From NCBI GenBank assembly GCA_029866325.1, contig JARWZO010000030.1:62001-126000 (forward strand): a DNA stretch of 64,000 bases, given 5' to 3'. Below are positions 44,301 to 51,942 of the stretch, piece by piece. Each line of letters begins with the position of its first letter. The stretch's first letter is position 1. The stretch is from Fluviicola sp. (lineage in GTDB: Bacteria > Bacteroidota > Bacteroidia > Flavobacteriales_D > Crocinitomicaceae). The position numbers and the translations under genes were made by a program. The notes under the pieces were generated by a model that did no database searches, had not been told where the DNA came from, and saw nothing but the letters and a program-made list of their open reading frames with translations.

Positions 44301-44955
44301 TTTCGTTAAATCAACTGCTGTTCCGGAAGTGATTGGTGATTTGATTATCATCGACAAAAACGGATTGTATACCGTCATGAAAACAGACGGAACCTTGGTT
44401 TTTCCGAAAAACAAAAAATGGAAAGCTGTTGAAAAAGGTGAAGGAATGATTGCGCTAAAGGCAGATAAAGAGTGGTGTTTCACGAATCTTCAAGGAGGCG
44501 TGATTCATACCTGTAAAAAAGGTAAATCGCTCAATTACTTTGACCAACGATTTGTGATTGAACAACAGGATACGACCTATGGATTGGATCAGTTTGGAAA
44601 CTTTTATACCGTCACGCGTGAAGGAATGAAACGAATGGAGGGAGAAACTCAGCCTGTTTTAACGACTTCTTCAGACTATAAAGTCATCCAATCGACCGAT
44701 GGTTATGGAGTGGAGGATGATAACGGTCGTATACCTGTAACTCCGGTTCATCTGGCAATTGTTGGGAAACAGGGTGAGGACTTTTTGGTGGAAATTCCTT
44801 CCAAAAAAGGAGTTTACAACAGATCGCTCCAACCACTAATTCCTGTACAGTTTGATCAGATTGTCGGTTATGATGCCCGTTTCTTTCTGGTGCGTCAGGG
44901 ATCAAGATATGGCATTTGTGAAGCTTCCGGCGATTGGTTTTACCCGATTCGCTAA
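41362..44955 (+). CDS. Large secreted WG-repeat-like protein
   Basis: 1197 residues with a signal peptide (ending MIAAQ). It contains many degenerate WG-type repeats: INKEGLYGLLS near 75, KNGKTGVFDEFWGDP near 150, DGLGEQLSKQGFDHINWL near 350, DLNGKLIYPTKYSAVF near 380, and ending RQGSRYGICEASGDWFYPIR. A middle part (about 440-740) is Tyr/Asn/Asp-rich without clear repeats. No sorting domain is seen. WG repeats are common in Bacteroidota and have no settled function. It is translationally coupled to the lipoprotein in front of it, which may anchor it at the surface. Confidence 0.78.
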   Translation: MIKKYCLLFAVISCVRMIAAQANSEGYEVEPPKVVLPFPVSEGWTFVGDSSNTLIYPVYDSIVFYEWEVFVDRPYIAINKEGLYGLLSVTEQVDTLKAFEYDSLFYYGANYFGRKNGKWINLQLQWSFPTYKLTEKPFGEVERWFRDEKGLYFWKNGKTGVFDEFWGDPIPANYNYCRYFGVFYEPTIKGEDPYLSCYLVSDGKLFGLLIDRELVIPIVASNIQFWDHGFIRYWQNGWNYLRISDRKLIDPNGADVLIYNASSWKIFNQDRTRSTLYLNNGSTVLSGNYEDYFILNNTHIAARKDSSTVVLLNASGQRVFDCGCEQIDYLRDDRFSCLKKGKWVLLDGLGEQLSKQGFDHINWLKGSSDRLRVHEDNLIGVMDLNGKLIYPTKYSAVFTNGTIYLLENDNGFAVGTANGDFLSSHLYRDHYYSLQNPNLVLMYNSWGQFDIYSPKTKLNSRMFSLFFYADEVVKCYEKEGLELIALEPDLSVSERIFYPGMSSMEVGEMPDEINYVYDTKGYDRSHLEEHQLSGYFGYRFNWNTNHINPPHFKEVEQNVTFGLDFCVETYENVPFSINDNLALTSQNRYQIVNESGGIYQWDPMISSTLPMESAGGSISNNRLNYFGNNDQEWVSPFGQHSHDASEVVYIHYDADDLYTYNINGKIVPSTNLINSFSVFDYMQRFNLRGNLIMTDEMIDYVMNPMNRLKVEGGSWFVDIDYTIRDEKISENLKGKLYESISYYNSWEPNLSTYLAKTANPSKYIWSFQGNDSIVLDRFKSIEAPVSENEYYIVTSADAEQAKVHPYNPEYVFIESDSSLYYQNGRLLRHSVTGWGLNSIAGEELVQPIQDEIRYLNNDLFALRNETEWKIVSRDGVLSSDLIFTNVQVFENGYALAQMKGSSLLIDRDAKVVFQSNEGTIKVAGSGFYTVESKGKTIVFRPDNQLRDTILSAEKNLQNGWVYGKIKEQRYLRKLGSKERIFVKSTAVPEVIGDLIIIDKNGLYTVMKTDGTLVFPKNKKWKAVEKGEGMIALKADKEWCFTNLQGGVIHTCKKGKSLNYFDQRFVIEQQDTTYGLDQFGNFYTVTREGMKRMEGETQPVLTTSSDYKVIQSTDGYGVEDDNGRIPVTPVHLAIVGKQGEDFLVEIPSKKGVYNRSLQPLIPVQFDQIVGYDARFFLVRQGSRYGICEASGDWFYPIR

Positions 44956-44982
44956 CGAATCACCCGGATAAAAAACAACAAG

Positions 44983-45010
44983 TTTGCGTTTCAGATAAAT
45001 GTTATATTTG
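44983..45010 (+). promoter_or_regulatory. Promoter of the DUF2461 gene
   Basis: TTTG (44983-44986), 16 nt, then TATATTTG (45003-45010), only 3 nt before the ATG at 45014. This predicts a leaderless mRNA and supports the inner start over the ATG at 44999, which lies within the promoter. Confidence 0.6.
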
Positions 45011-45013
45011 ACC

Positions 45014-45688
45014 ATGGCATTTTTTACAAAAGATTATCTTGATTTTTTCATTGAATTGGCTCCGAACAATGCCAAGGAATGGTTCGATAATAATAGAAAA
45101 CGCTTTGAAAATTCGGTCAAAAAACCATTTTCCGATTTTGTACAACATTTGATTCATTCGTTTGAAAAACACGATTCCAGGTTAAAAGATTTGGAACCAA
45201 ACGCCTGCATTTTCAGAATCAACAGAGACATTCGGTTTTCAAAAGACAAAGCACCGTATAAGTTATTCTGCTCGGCAGTTGTAGCTCCAAACGGTAAAAA
45301 AAGCGAAGCTGTAAACGGAATTTATTTTGAATTGAGTCCGGAAGCATTGCGCGTTTACGGAGGTGTTTACGAAATCGATAAAGACAATTTATACTTGCTT
45401 CGCGAAGGAATTTCAGCTCATTTGAACGATTTTCAATCATTGATCAACGATCCTGAATTCAAAGCTGTTTTTGGCGAAATCAAAGGTGAAAAAAATAAAA
45501 TTATTCCTGCAGAATTTAAACAAGCAGCCGAAAAGCAAGACTTGATTTTCAATAAACAATGGTATTACATGGCTGAATTTCCAGCAGAACAACTCCTGTC
45601 AGATGATTTGGATCGGTTGTTGGAACGTTGCTATTTAGCAGGAAAACCACTAGAGGAATTTTTTAATCAGTTTATTCAACGCTCATAA
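45014..45688 (+). CDS. DUF2461 domain-containing protein
   Basis: 224 residues from the ATG at 45014 (MAFFTKDYLDFFIELAPNN), the usual start in this family; an ATG five codons earlier overlaps the promoter. Conserved features are NAKEWFDNNRKRFE (about 20-33), FRINRDIRFSKDKAPYK (about 70-86) and FELSPEALRVYGGVYE. The family is widespread in Bacteroidota and other phyla, and its biochemical role is unknown. No signal peptide is present. It is 6 bp before the dipeptidyl peptidase gene. Confidence 0.88.
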   Translation: MAFFTKDYLDFFIELAPNNAKEWFDNNRKRFENSVKKPFSDFVQHLIHSFEKHDSRLKDLEPNACIFRINRDIRFSKDKAPYKLFCSAVVAPNGKKSEAVNGIYFELSPEALRVYGGVYEIDKDNLYLLREGISAHLNDFQSLINDPEFKAVFGEIKGEKNKIIPAEFKQAAEKQDLIFNKQWYYMAEFPAEQLLSDDLDRLLERCYLAGKPLEEFFNQFIQRS

Positions 45689-45694
45689 TTAAGG

Positions 45695-47824
45695 ATGAAA
45701 AATAGATTCACAATTGCGTTATTGTTCGTTTGTGCAACAATGACCTATGCACAGAAAAAGGAATTGACCTTGTCGGAATCTGTGTTGCAGCAGTATCGCG
45801 CTTTTAGGCCTGATCAAATGACAGGTTTTTCTTGGGTGCCGAAAACGGATACTTACGTGTATGCAGAAGCGTATACTACAATGAAAAAGGCCAATGTCAA
45901 GAAGAATGTATTGGAAAACTGGTTCACCGTTCAGGATGTAAATTCGGCTGCAGGAGTTGAATTCTATAATCTGTTTGGTTATTCTTGGAAAAATGGTGAA
46001 GAATTGTATTTCAATAACGGTCGACAATTTTGTGTCTATAATCCAACAACTAAAAAAGGTAAAAAAATAGCCGATTTGGCTGAGGATGCGGAAAATGCTA
46101 CGCTGGAACCAACAACCGGACATGTGGCTTTTACACGATCAAACAATCTGTATATTCAGGGTGCCAATGGTGAGAAAATCATCGTCGCTTCCAATGAAGA
46201 TAAAGGAATTGTTTCGGGTCAAACCATTGCGCGTAGCGAATTTGGAATTACCCAGGGAATTTTCTGGTCGCCGAAAGGAAATCATTTGGCTTTTTACCAA
46301 AAAGATGAATCTGGAGTTTATGAATATCCTTTGTTGAATATCAATGAAACACCGGCTTTATTGATGCCAACCCGTTACCCAATGGCCGGACAAACTTCTG
46401 AAAAACCGAAAGTAGGGATTTTTCATTTGGCTACAAAAAAGACCGTATTCATTCAGCCGAGAGGCGCTGCAGATGATTATTTGACCAATCTTTGCTGGAC
46501 TCCTGATGAGCAGTTTGTCATTATAGCCGAGGTAAACCGTGATCAAAATCACATGTGGTTGAATTTGTATGATGCTAAATCAGGTGCTTTTGTTCGAACA
46601 CTTTTAGAAGAAGCAAATGATAAATGGGTTGAGCCTGAGCATCCGGCGTTTTTCCCAACTAGTACAAGCAACAATTTTGTGTGGATCTCTGAAAAAGACG
46701 GATTCAACAACTTGTATTACTACGATATCAACGGTAAGTTAATCAAGCAACTAACTGCGAATAAGTTTGTTGTGAAAGATATTTTGAAAAGCACCAAAAA
46801 TGGTCAAGAAATTGTGTTTTCTGCCACAGGAACAAGTCCGTTGAACACTTTGTACTATGCAGTTGATTTAACCGGAAAACAACGTTGTCTGACACTTGAA
46901 GAAGGTACGCATGCAATCTATTTGAATGATGCCGGAACTTATTTTATGGATGAGTATTCCAGTCATACCGTTACGTCAAAAAGCATTCTGAAAACCATCA
47001 GCGGTAAAACGGTGAAGCAATTATTGGCCTCGCCAGACAAACTTGCCGGTTATACTATTGGTACTGCTGATATCGGTCAGATAAAAGATGCGGATGGAAC
47101 AGTGTTATATACGCGTTTGATCAAGCCAAGCAATTTTGATCCTGAAAAAAAATATCCTGTATTGGTATATGTTTATGGTGGCCCTCATGCGCAAATGATT
47201 ACCAATTCATGGTTAGATGGCGCCAATTTGTGGATGTACTGGATGGCGGAACAAGGTTATTTGGTATTTACGTTAGATAACAGAGGTTCCGGAGAACGTG
47301 GTTTTGCCTTTGAAAGCCCGATTCATAGACAATTGGGAACAGTTGAAATGGCTGATCAGATGAAGGGCGTAGAATTTTTGAAATCACTTCCGTATGTTGA
47401 TGCTAATCGTTTGGCTGTTCACGGCTGGAGTTTTGGTGGTTTCATGACAAACACATTGATGCTTCGCCAAGCTGGAACATTTAACGTGGGAGTTGCTGGC
47501 GGACCTGTTACCGATTGGAAATATTACGAAGTGATGTATGGTGAACGTTATATGGACAGACCCGACCAGAATGCAAAAGGTTACGAAGAATCGTCCTTGA
47601 TGACTCATGCAGGTAACCTGAAAGGTGATTTACTATTGATTCACGGAACGGTTGATGATGTAGTTGTGATGCAACATAACCTGGCTTTGGTAAAGAAATT
47701 TGTTGATTTGGGCATTCAAATGGATTTTTTCCCTTACCCGATGCACAAACACAATGTGAGTGGAAAAGACAGGGTACACCTTATTGAAAAAGTACTTACT
47801 TATGTAATTGATCATAATCAGTGA
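45695..47824 (+). CDS. Dipeptidyl peptidase IV (S9 family)
   Basis: 709 residues with a signal peptide (MKNRFTIALLFVCATMTYAQ). Residues about 30-470 are the DPP IV N-terminal beta-propeller; residues about 480-709 are the alpha/beta-hydrolase domain. The catalytic triad is S579 (HGWSFGG), D654 (HGTVDD) and H686 (KHNVSG). It removes X-Pro or X-Ala dipeptides from peptide N-termini, probably in the periplasm. It is 6 bp after the DUF2461 gene, so probably co-transcribed, and followed by a good terminator. Confidence 0.93.
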   Translation: MKNRFTIALLFVCATMTYAQKKELTLSESVLQQYRAFRPDQMTGFSWVPKTDTYVYAEAYTTMKKANVKKNVLENWFTVQDVNSAAGVEFYNLFGYSWKNGEELYFNNGRQFCVYNPTTKKGKKIADLAEDAENATLEPTTGHVAFTRSNNLYIQGANGEKIIVASNEDKGIVSGQTIARSEFGITQGIFWSPKGNHLAFYQKDESGVYEYPLLNINETPALLMPTRYPMAGQTSEKPKVGIFHLATKKTVFIQPRGAADDYLTNLCWTPDEQFVIIAEVNRDQNHMWLNLYDAKSGAFVRTLLEEANDKWVEPEHPAFFPTSTSNNFVWISEKDGFNNLYYYDINGKLIKQLTANKFVVKDILKSTKNGQEIVFSATGTSPLNTLYYAVDLTGKQRCLTLEEGTHAIYLNDAGTYFMDEYSSHTVTSKSILKTISGKTVKQLLASPDKLAGYTIGTADIGQIKDADGTVLYTRLIKPSNFDPEKKYPVLVYVYGGPHAQMITNSWLDGANLWMYWMAEQGYLVFTLDNRGSGERGFAFESPIHRQLGTVEMADQMKGVEFLKSLPYVDANRLAVHGWSFGGFMTNTLMLRQAGTFNVGVAGGPVTDWKYYEVMYGERYMDRPDQNAKGYEESSLMTHAGNLKGDLLLIHGTVDDVVVMQHNLALVKKFVDLGIQMDFFPYPMHKHNVSGKDRVHLIEKVLTYVIDHNQ

Positions 47825-47833
47825 TTTTTTTTG

Positions 47834-47858
47834 AGGGGAATTTAGATTCCCCTTTTTT
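47834..47858 (+). terminator. Terminator after the DPP IV gene
   Basis: AGGGGAA (47834-47840) and TTCCCCT (47847-47853) form a 7-bp stem with a 6-nt loop, followed by a T-run to 47858. The T-run also contributes to the TTTG -33 element of the next gene. Confidence 0.9.
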
Positions 47859-47883
47859 GGTCAATAAAAAATGACTAAATTTG
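47856..47883 (+). promoter_or_regulatory. Promoter of the HTH-Fic gene
   Basis: TTTG (47856-47859), 16 nt, TAAATTTG (47876-47883). The nearest in-frame ATG is at 47886, 2 nt after the box. The -33 element overlaps the T-run of the preceding terminator. Confidence 0.55.
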
Positions 47884-47900
47884 TCATGATATTAATGGTC

Positions 47901-48968
47901 ATGGTAAAAGAATTGTTAAAAGAAGCCAGAATAAAACAAGGTTTTAAGCTTCGTGAAGTTGCTCAACTGTTAGGTGTTGATCAAGCATTGGTGAGTAAAT
48001 TTGAAAGCGGTGATCGTCTTCCCACAGAAGAACAGTTGCAGAAATTGGCAACCGTACTATCCATTCCATTTGATCAATTGGCGGTGCATTGGTTGCGTCA
48101 AAAGATTATGAAAGAAATTGGTTATAACCAATCTGTCTATGCGCTTCAAGCAGTTAATATGGTGATGGAAGATTTGATGATCTACAATTCCAAAAACACC
48201 ACAGACTATTCTCAATCATTGGTGTCTTTACTTGCCGAAATTGATCAATTAAAAATGCGTCTTGATCAAATCCGACACTTAGACAATTACCGCATTGCGC
48301 AGGCGCTCGAATTGGAATACACGTTTGAAAGTAATCGAATAGAAGGAAACACACTTACTCTGCGAGAAACGGATTTGGTTATCAACGAAGGGCTCACCGT
48401 ATCCGGAAAATCCTTAAAAGAGCACTTGGAAGCAATCAATCACCAAGATGCAATTGTGCTTATGAAAGATCTGGTTTCACTTAGTTCGCCCTTCAACGAA
48501 CGGGAATTGTTGTCAATACATAATCTTATCTTGCGAGGTATTTACCCAGAAGAAGCAGGTAGATTCAGAAGAGTTCCAGTAATGATCAAAGGAAGTGCGC
48601 ATACGCCTCCTGAGCCATTTTTACTTAGAACACAAATGGATGATTACTTTAGTTGGTACCAGCAAAATCATCAACGGTTGCATCCGGTAGTGCTCGCTGC
48701 AGAAATGCATGAAAAACTGGTTACCATTCACCCATTCATAGATGGAAATGGCAGAACGGCTCGTTTGGTAATGAATCTTATTCTACTTAGACATGGCTAC
48801 GTAATTGCAAATATCAAAGGAGATTTTGATACGCGAATGAGTTACTATAATTCACTTGAAGCGGTTCAAACACATACTTCTAAAGAATCATTTGTGTTGT
48901 TCGCTGCGCAAGTTGAAAAGAAAAGTTTGGAGCGTTATTTAAGTGTAATTGATACCAAACATCCCTAA
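47901..48968 (+). CDS. HTH (XRE)-Fic domain protein, class II
   Basis: About 355 residues from the ATG at 47901. In-frame ATGs at 47871, 47886 and 47895 also exist; the first is inside the promoter box. Residues 1-65 are an XRE helix-turn-helix (RIKQGFKLREVAQLLGVDQALVSKFE, shown for register). The rest is a Fic domain: the inhibitory motif SNRIEGN precedes the core and matches the [S/T]xxxE[G/N] class II signature, and the active loop HPFIDGNGRTAR starts at H277. Fic proteins AMPylate target proteins. The fused HTH suggests autoregulation or DNA-bound control. No partner antitoxin gene is next to it. Confidence 0.9.
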   Translation: MVKELLKEARIKQGFKLREVAQLLGVDQALVSKFESGDRLPTEEQLQKLATVLSIPFDQLAVHWLRQKIMKEIGYNQSVYALQAVNMVMEDLMIYNSKNTTDYSQSLVSLLAEIDQLKMRLDQIRHLDNYRIAQALELEYTFESNRIEGNTLTLRETDLVINEGLTVSGKSLKEHLEAINHQDAIVLMKDLVSLSSPFNERELLSIHNLILRGIYPEEAGRFRRVPVMIKGSAHTPPEPFLLRTQMDDYFSWYQQNHQRLHPVVLAAEMHEKLVTIHPFIDGNGRTARLVMNLILLRHGYVIANIKGDFDTRMSYYNSLEAVQTHTSKESFVLFAAQVEKKSLERYLSVIDTKHP

Positions 48969-49012
48969 ACCATTCGTGTTTATCCAAAATTCACATTGAT
49001 TATTTGGGATGT

Positions 49013-49047
49013 TTGGCTTTTTAATCTGAGGCATCCTTGTATCTTTG
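49013..49047 (+). promoter_or_regulatory. Promoter of the branched-chain E1 gene
   Basis: TTTG (49013-49016), 23 nt, TATCTTTG (49040-49047), then 21 nt to the ATG at 49069. Confidence 0.6.
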
Positions 49048-49068
49048 TTTACTTAAATAGGCATCTTC

Positions 49069-51159
49069 ATGGGGGAACCAGTTTTGAACGGATCAAATCT
49101 TCAGATTAAAACCGATAAAGCAACAATCTTAAAAGCATTTAGATTGATGTCGACGGCTAAAACATTGGCTGAAAAATACGAGGCGAACAAAGAAGTGACA
49201 GCTAAATATGTCCATGCTACTTCACGCGGACATGAAGCAATACAACTTGCTGTTGGGCTTCAATTAAAACCGCAGGATTGGGTTGCTCCCTATTACAGAG
49301 ACGATAGTATTCTTTTAGGAATAGGGATGACGCCTTATGAGTTGATGCTTCAGGTGTTTGCCAAAAAAGACGATCCGTTTTCCGGTGGAAGAACCTATTA
49401 TTCTCATCCTTCGCTCAATCGTGAGGATATGCCCAAAATACCACACCAATCTTCGGCAACAGGTATGCAGGCAATACCTACAACCGGTGTTGCGATGGGA
49501 ATTCAATACAAAGAAAAAACAGGTATTGCTCCTGATTATAACGGAGAAAATCCGGTAGTTGTTTGTTCGTTAGGTGATGCTTCATGCACAGAAGGTGAGG
49601 TTTCGGAAGCGTTTCAAATGGCCGCCCTGAAACAATTTCCGATTGTGTATCTGGTACAGGATAACGGTTGGGATATCTCGGCAAACGCAGCTGAAACAAG
49701 AGCGCAAGATATAACACATTATGCCCGTGGATTTAACGGTATCGAAGTCCGCACAATTGATGGAAGCGATTTTGATCTTTCGTTCCAAACAATAAAGGAA
49801 GTATTTGAAATTGTGCGTAAAGAACGCCGACCGTTCATTGTTCACGCCAAAGTTCCGTTATTGGGACACCATACTTCCGGCGTTCGAAAAGAATGGTACA
49901 GAGACGATTTGGAAGAAGCGGCCTCACGCGATCCGTATCCGAAACTAAAGGAATTGGTACGTGAAATGGCCGATGAGGCAGATATTATCAATATCGAAGC
50001 TGACGTTCGCAAACTGGTTGATACCGATTATGACCGCGCCCTGAATGCCGAAGATCCTTCTCCTGAAATGGTGCGCGATTTTATCTTTGCTCCAACCCCG
50101 ATTACCGAAGAAAAAGGTGAGCGAGAACCGAAAGGAAAGAAAAAAACGGTGATGGTTGACAGCGCACTATTTGCTGTCAGAGAATTGATGCAAGCACATC
50201 CGGAAGCGCTTTTGTACGGACAAGATGTTGGTGGTCGACTCGGTGGTGTTTTCCGTGAAGCCGCAACTTTGGCTCAGACATTCGGTGACGATCGTGTATT
50301 CAATACTCCGATCCAAGAAGCATTCATTATCGGTTCCACGGTGGGGATGTCGGCTGTGGGTTTGAAACCTTTTGTTGAAGTGCAATTTGCCGATTATATA
50401 TGGCCGGGACTTAATCAATTGTTCACAGAAGTGAGTCGTTCCTATTACCTTTCCAACGGAAAATGGCCGGTAAGCTGCGTGATTCGTGTTCCTATCGGAG
50501 CTTATGGATCGGGTGGACCTTATCATTCATCAAGTGTAGAATCGGTTTTGACCAATATTCGCGGAATCAAAGTGGTTTATCCTTCTACAGGGGCAGATTT
50601 GAAAGGACTCATGAAGGCCTCTTTTTATGACCCAAATCCGGTGGTGATTTTAGAACATAAAGGTTTGTATTGGTCCAAGATTCCGGGTACAGAGGGTGCT
50701 ATGTCCATCGAGCCGGATGAAGAATACATTATTCCATTGGGAAAAGCCAGATTGGTGCAAGAAGCTGACGCTAACACAATTTCCAAAGGTGAATCGTGTG
50801 TAGTGATTACCTACGGAAGAGGTGTTTACTGGGCTTTAGAAGCCTCAAAAGCATTTGAAGGACAGGTAGAAATTCTTGATTTACGTACACTGAATCCATT
50901 GGATATGGATGCCATTGCTATCTCGGTTCGCAAACATGGAAAAGTGATGCTCGTAACCGAAGAGTCGGTTGAGGCTTCGTTTACTTTGGGGCTTGCCGGT
51001 CGCATTCAACGAGATCATTTCGAAGCTTTAGACGCACCGTTATCAATTGTCGGTTCGCAAGATACACCTGCTATTCCGCTCAATTCCATTTTGGAAGCAG
51101 AGTTGTTACCGAATGCTGATAAGGTGCAACATGCAATTGAATTGTTGTTGAATTACTAA
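49069..51159 (+). CDS. Fused alpha/beta E1 component of branched-chain 2-oxoacid dehydrogenase
   Basis: 696 residues. Residues about 20-345 are the E1 alpha subunit, binding thiamine diphosphate (LGDASCTEGEVSEAFQMAALKQFPIVYLVQDNGW region). Residues about 365-696 are E1 beta (ALLYGQDVGG, TPIQEAFIIG, VQFADYIWPG, HSSSVE). It decarboxylates branched 2-oxoacids and transfers the acyl group to E2, feeding branched-chain fatty-acid and acyl-CoA metabolism. This single-chain form is common in Bacteroidota. No E2 or E3 gene is adjacent. Confidence 0.93.
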   Translation: MGEPVLNGSNLQIKTDKATILKAFRLMSTAKTLAEKYEANKEVTAKYVHATSRGHEAIQLAVGLQLKPQDWVAPYYRDDSILLGIGMTPYELMLQVFAKKDDPFSGGRTYYSHPSLNREDMPKIPHQSSATGMQAIPTTGVAMGIQYKEKTGIAPDYNGENPVVVCSLGDASCTEGEVSEAFQMAALKQFPIVYLVQDNGWDISANAAETRAQDITHYARGFNGIEVRTIDGSDFDLSFQTIKEVFEIVRKERRPFIVHAKVPLLGHHTSGVRKEWYRDDLEEAASRDPYPKLKELVREMADEADIINIEADVRKLVDTDYDRALNAEDPSPEMVRDFIFAPTPITEEKGEREPKGKKKTVMVDSALFAVRELMQAHPEALLYGQDVGGRLGGVFREAATLAQTFGDDRVFNTPIQEAFIIGSTVGMSAVGLKPFVEVQFADYIWPGLNQLFTEVSRSYYLSNGKWPVSCVIRVPIGAYGSGGPYHSSSVESVLTNIRGIKVVYPSTGADLKGLMKASFYDPNPVVILEHKGLYWSKIPGTEGAMSIEPDEEYIIPLGKARLVQEADANTISKGESCVVITYGRGVYWALEASKAFEGQVEILDLRTLNPLDMDAIAISVRKHGKVMLVTEESVEASFTLGLAGRIQRDHFEALDAPLSIVGSQDTPAIPLNSILEAELLPNADKVQHAIELLLNY

Positions 51160-51174
51160 AGAACCGATTCGGTA

Positions 51175-51942
51175 TTATCGCTTCACCATTTTCATTTGCG
51201 TCATCAGCTCGGCAACTTTGTCGGGTGAAATAGGGATGGAAACATTGTTTTTTAGCAACATGTGTCCGTCGGATTTGTTGTAGCCGGTGATGTATTTCGA
51301 ATTGACTAAAAACGATTTGTGGCACCTGAAAAAAGAGGTGGAGTCATCGAGTATTTCTTCGAAGTTCTTCAAGGTTCTGCTTGCGATTAACCGTGTTTCA
51401 TCCGTGAAAACAAGTTGTGTATAGGATCCTTCAGCTTTTAAATAATGGATATCATCCAACTCAATAAACCGATAGGTATTGCCCGATGGAACGGCCAGCT
51501 TTTGCGAATCGCGCATTTTTAGGTTTTCTTTCAGCAACGAATAGTTGTTTTTATCTCGTTCTTTGGTCCGTTTGAAACGCTCAAATGAAGCCACCAATTC
51601 ATCTTGCTCAATAGGCTTCAACAGGTAATCAATGGCTGATAATTTGAACGCTTTGATAGCATAATGACTATAGGCCGTGGTGAAAATAATTGAAAATCGA
51701 ATCTCTTCTTCGTTCAAAAAATCGAGTAATTCCAAACCGCTATTTCCGGGCATTTCTATGTCAAGGTATACCAAGTCGGGTTGAAATTTTTGAATAGCCT
51801 TAATGCCGGCAGCTAGATCTTCACAGAGTGCCACAATTTCTATTTCCGGTACAGACGACTCAAGCATTCCTTGTAGAAGAACGCGAGCCCTCGATTCATC
51901 GTCGATAATAATGGCTTTGTAACTGATGGGTGTTTCGCTCAT
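51175..51942 (-). CDS. LytTR-family response regulator
   Basis: 255 residues. Residues 8-125 are a receiver domain with acidic D14/D15 (IIIDDE), phospho-acceptor D61 (LVYLDIEMPG) and K112 near YLLKPIE. Residues about 150-250 are a LytTR DNA-binding domain (FIELDDIHYLKAEGSYTQLVF, CHKSFLVNSKYI). It is overlapped by 4 bp with the large propeller sensor kinase upstream, so the two form one two-component system. The DNA target is not visible in the window. Confidence 0.95.
   Translation of the reverse strand: MSETPISYKAIIIDDESRARVLLQGMLESSVPEIEIVALCEDLAAGIKAIQKFQPDLVYLDIEMPGNSGLELLDFLNEEEIRFSIIFTTAYSHYAIKAFKLSAIDYLLKPIEQDELVASFERFKRTKERDKNNYSLLKENLKMRDSQKLAVPSGNTYRFIELDDIHYLKAEGSYTQLVFTDETRLIASRTLKNFEEILDDSTSFFRCHKSFLVNSKYITGYNKSDGHMLLKNNVSIPISPDKVAELMTQMKMVKR

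Noticed and set aside
49069-51159. Possible artefactual fusion of two E1 genes
   Set aside because: The single-chain alpha/beta E1 is a known normal form in Bacteroidota and both halves have complete motifs.
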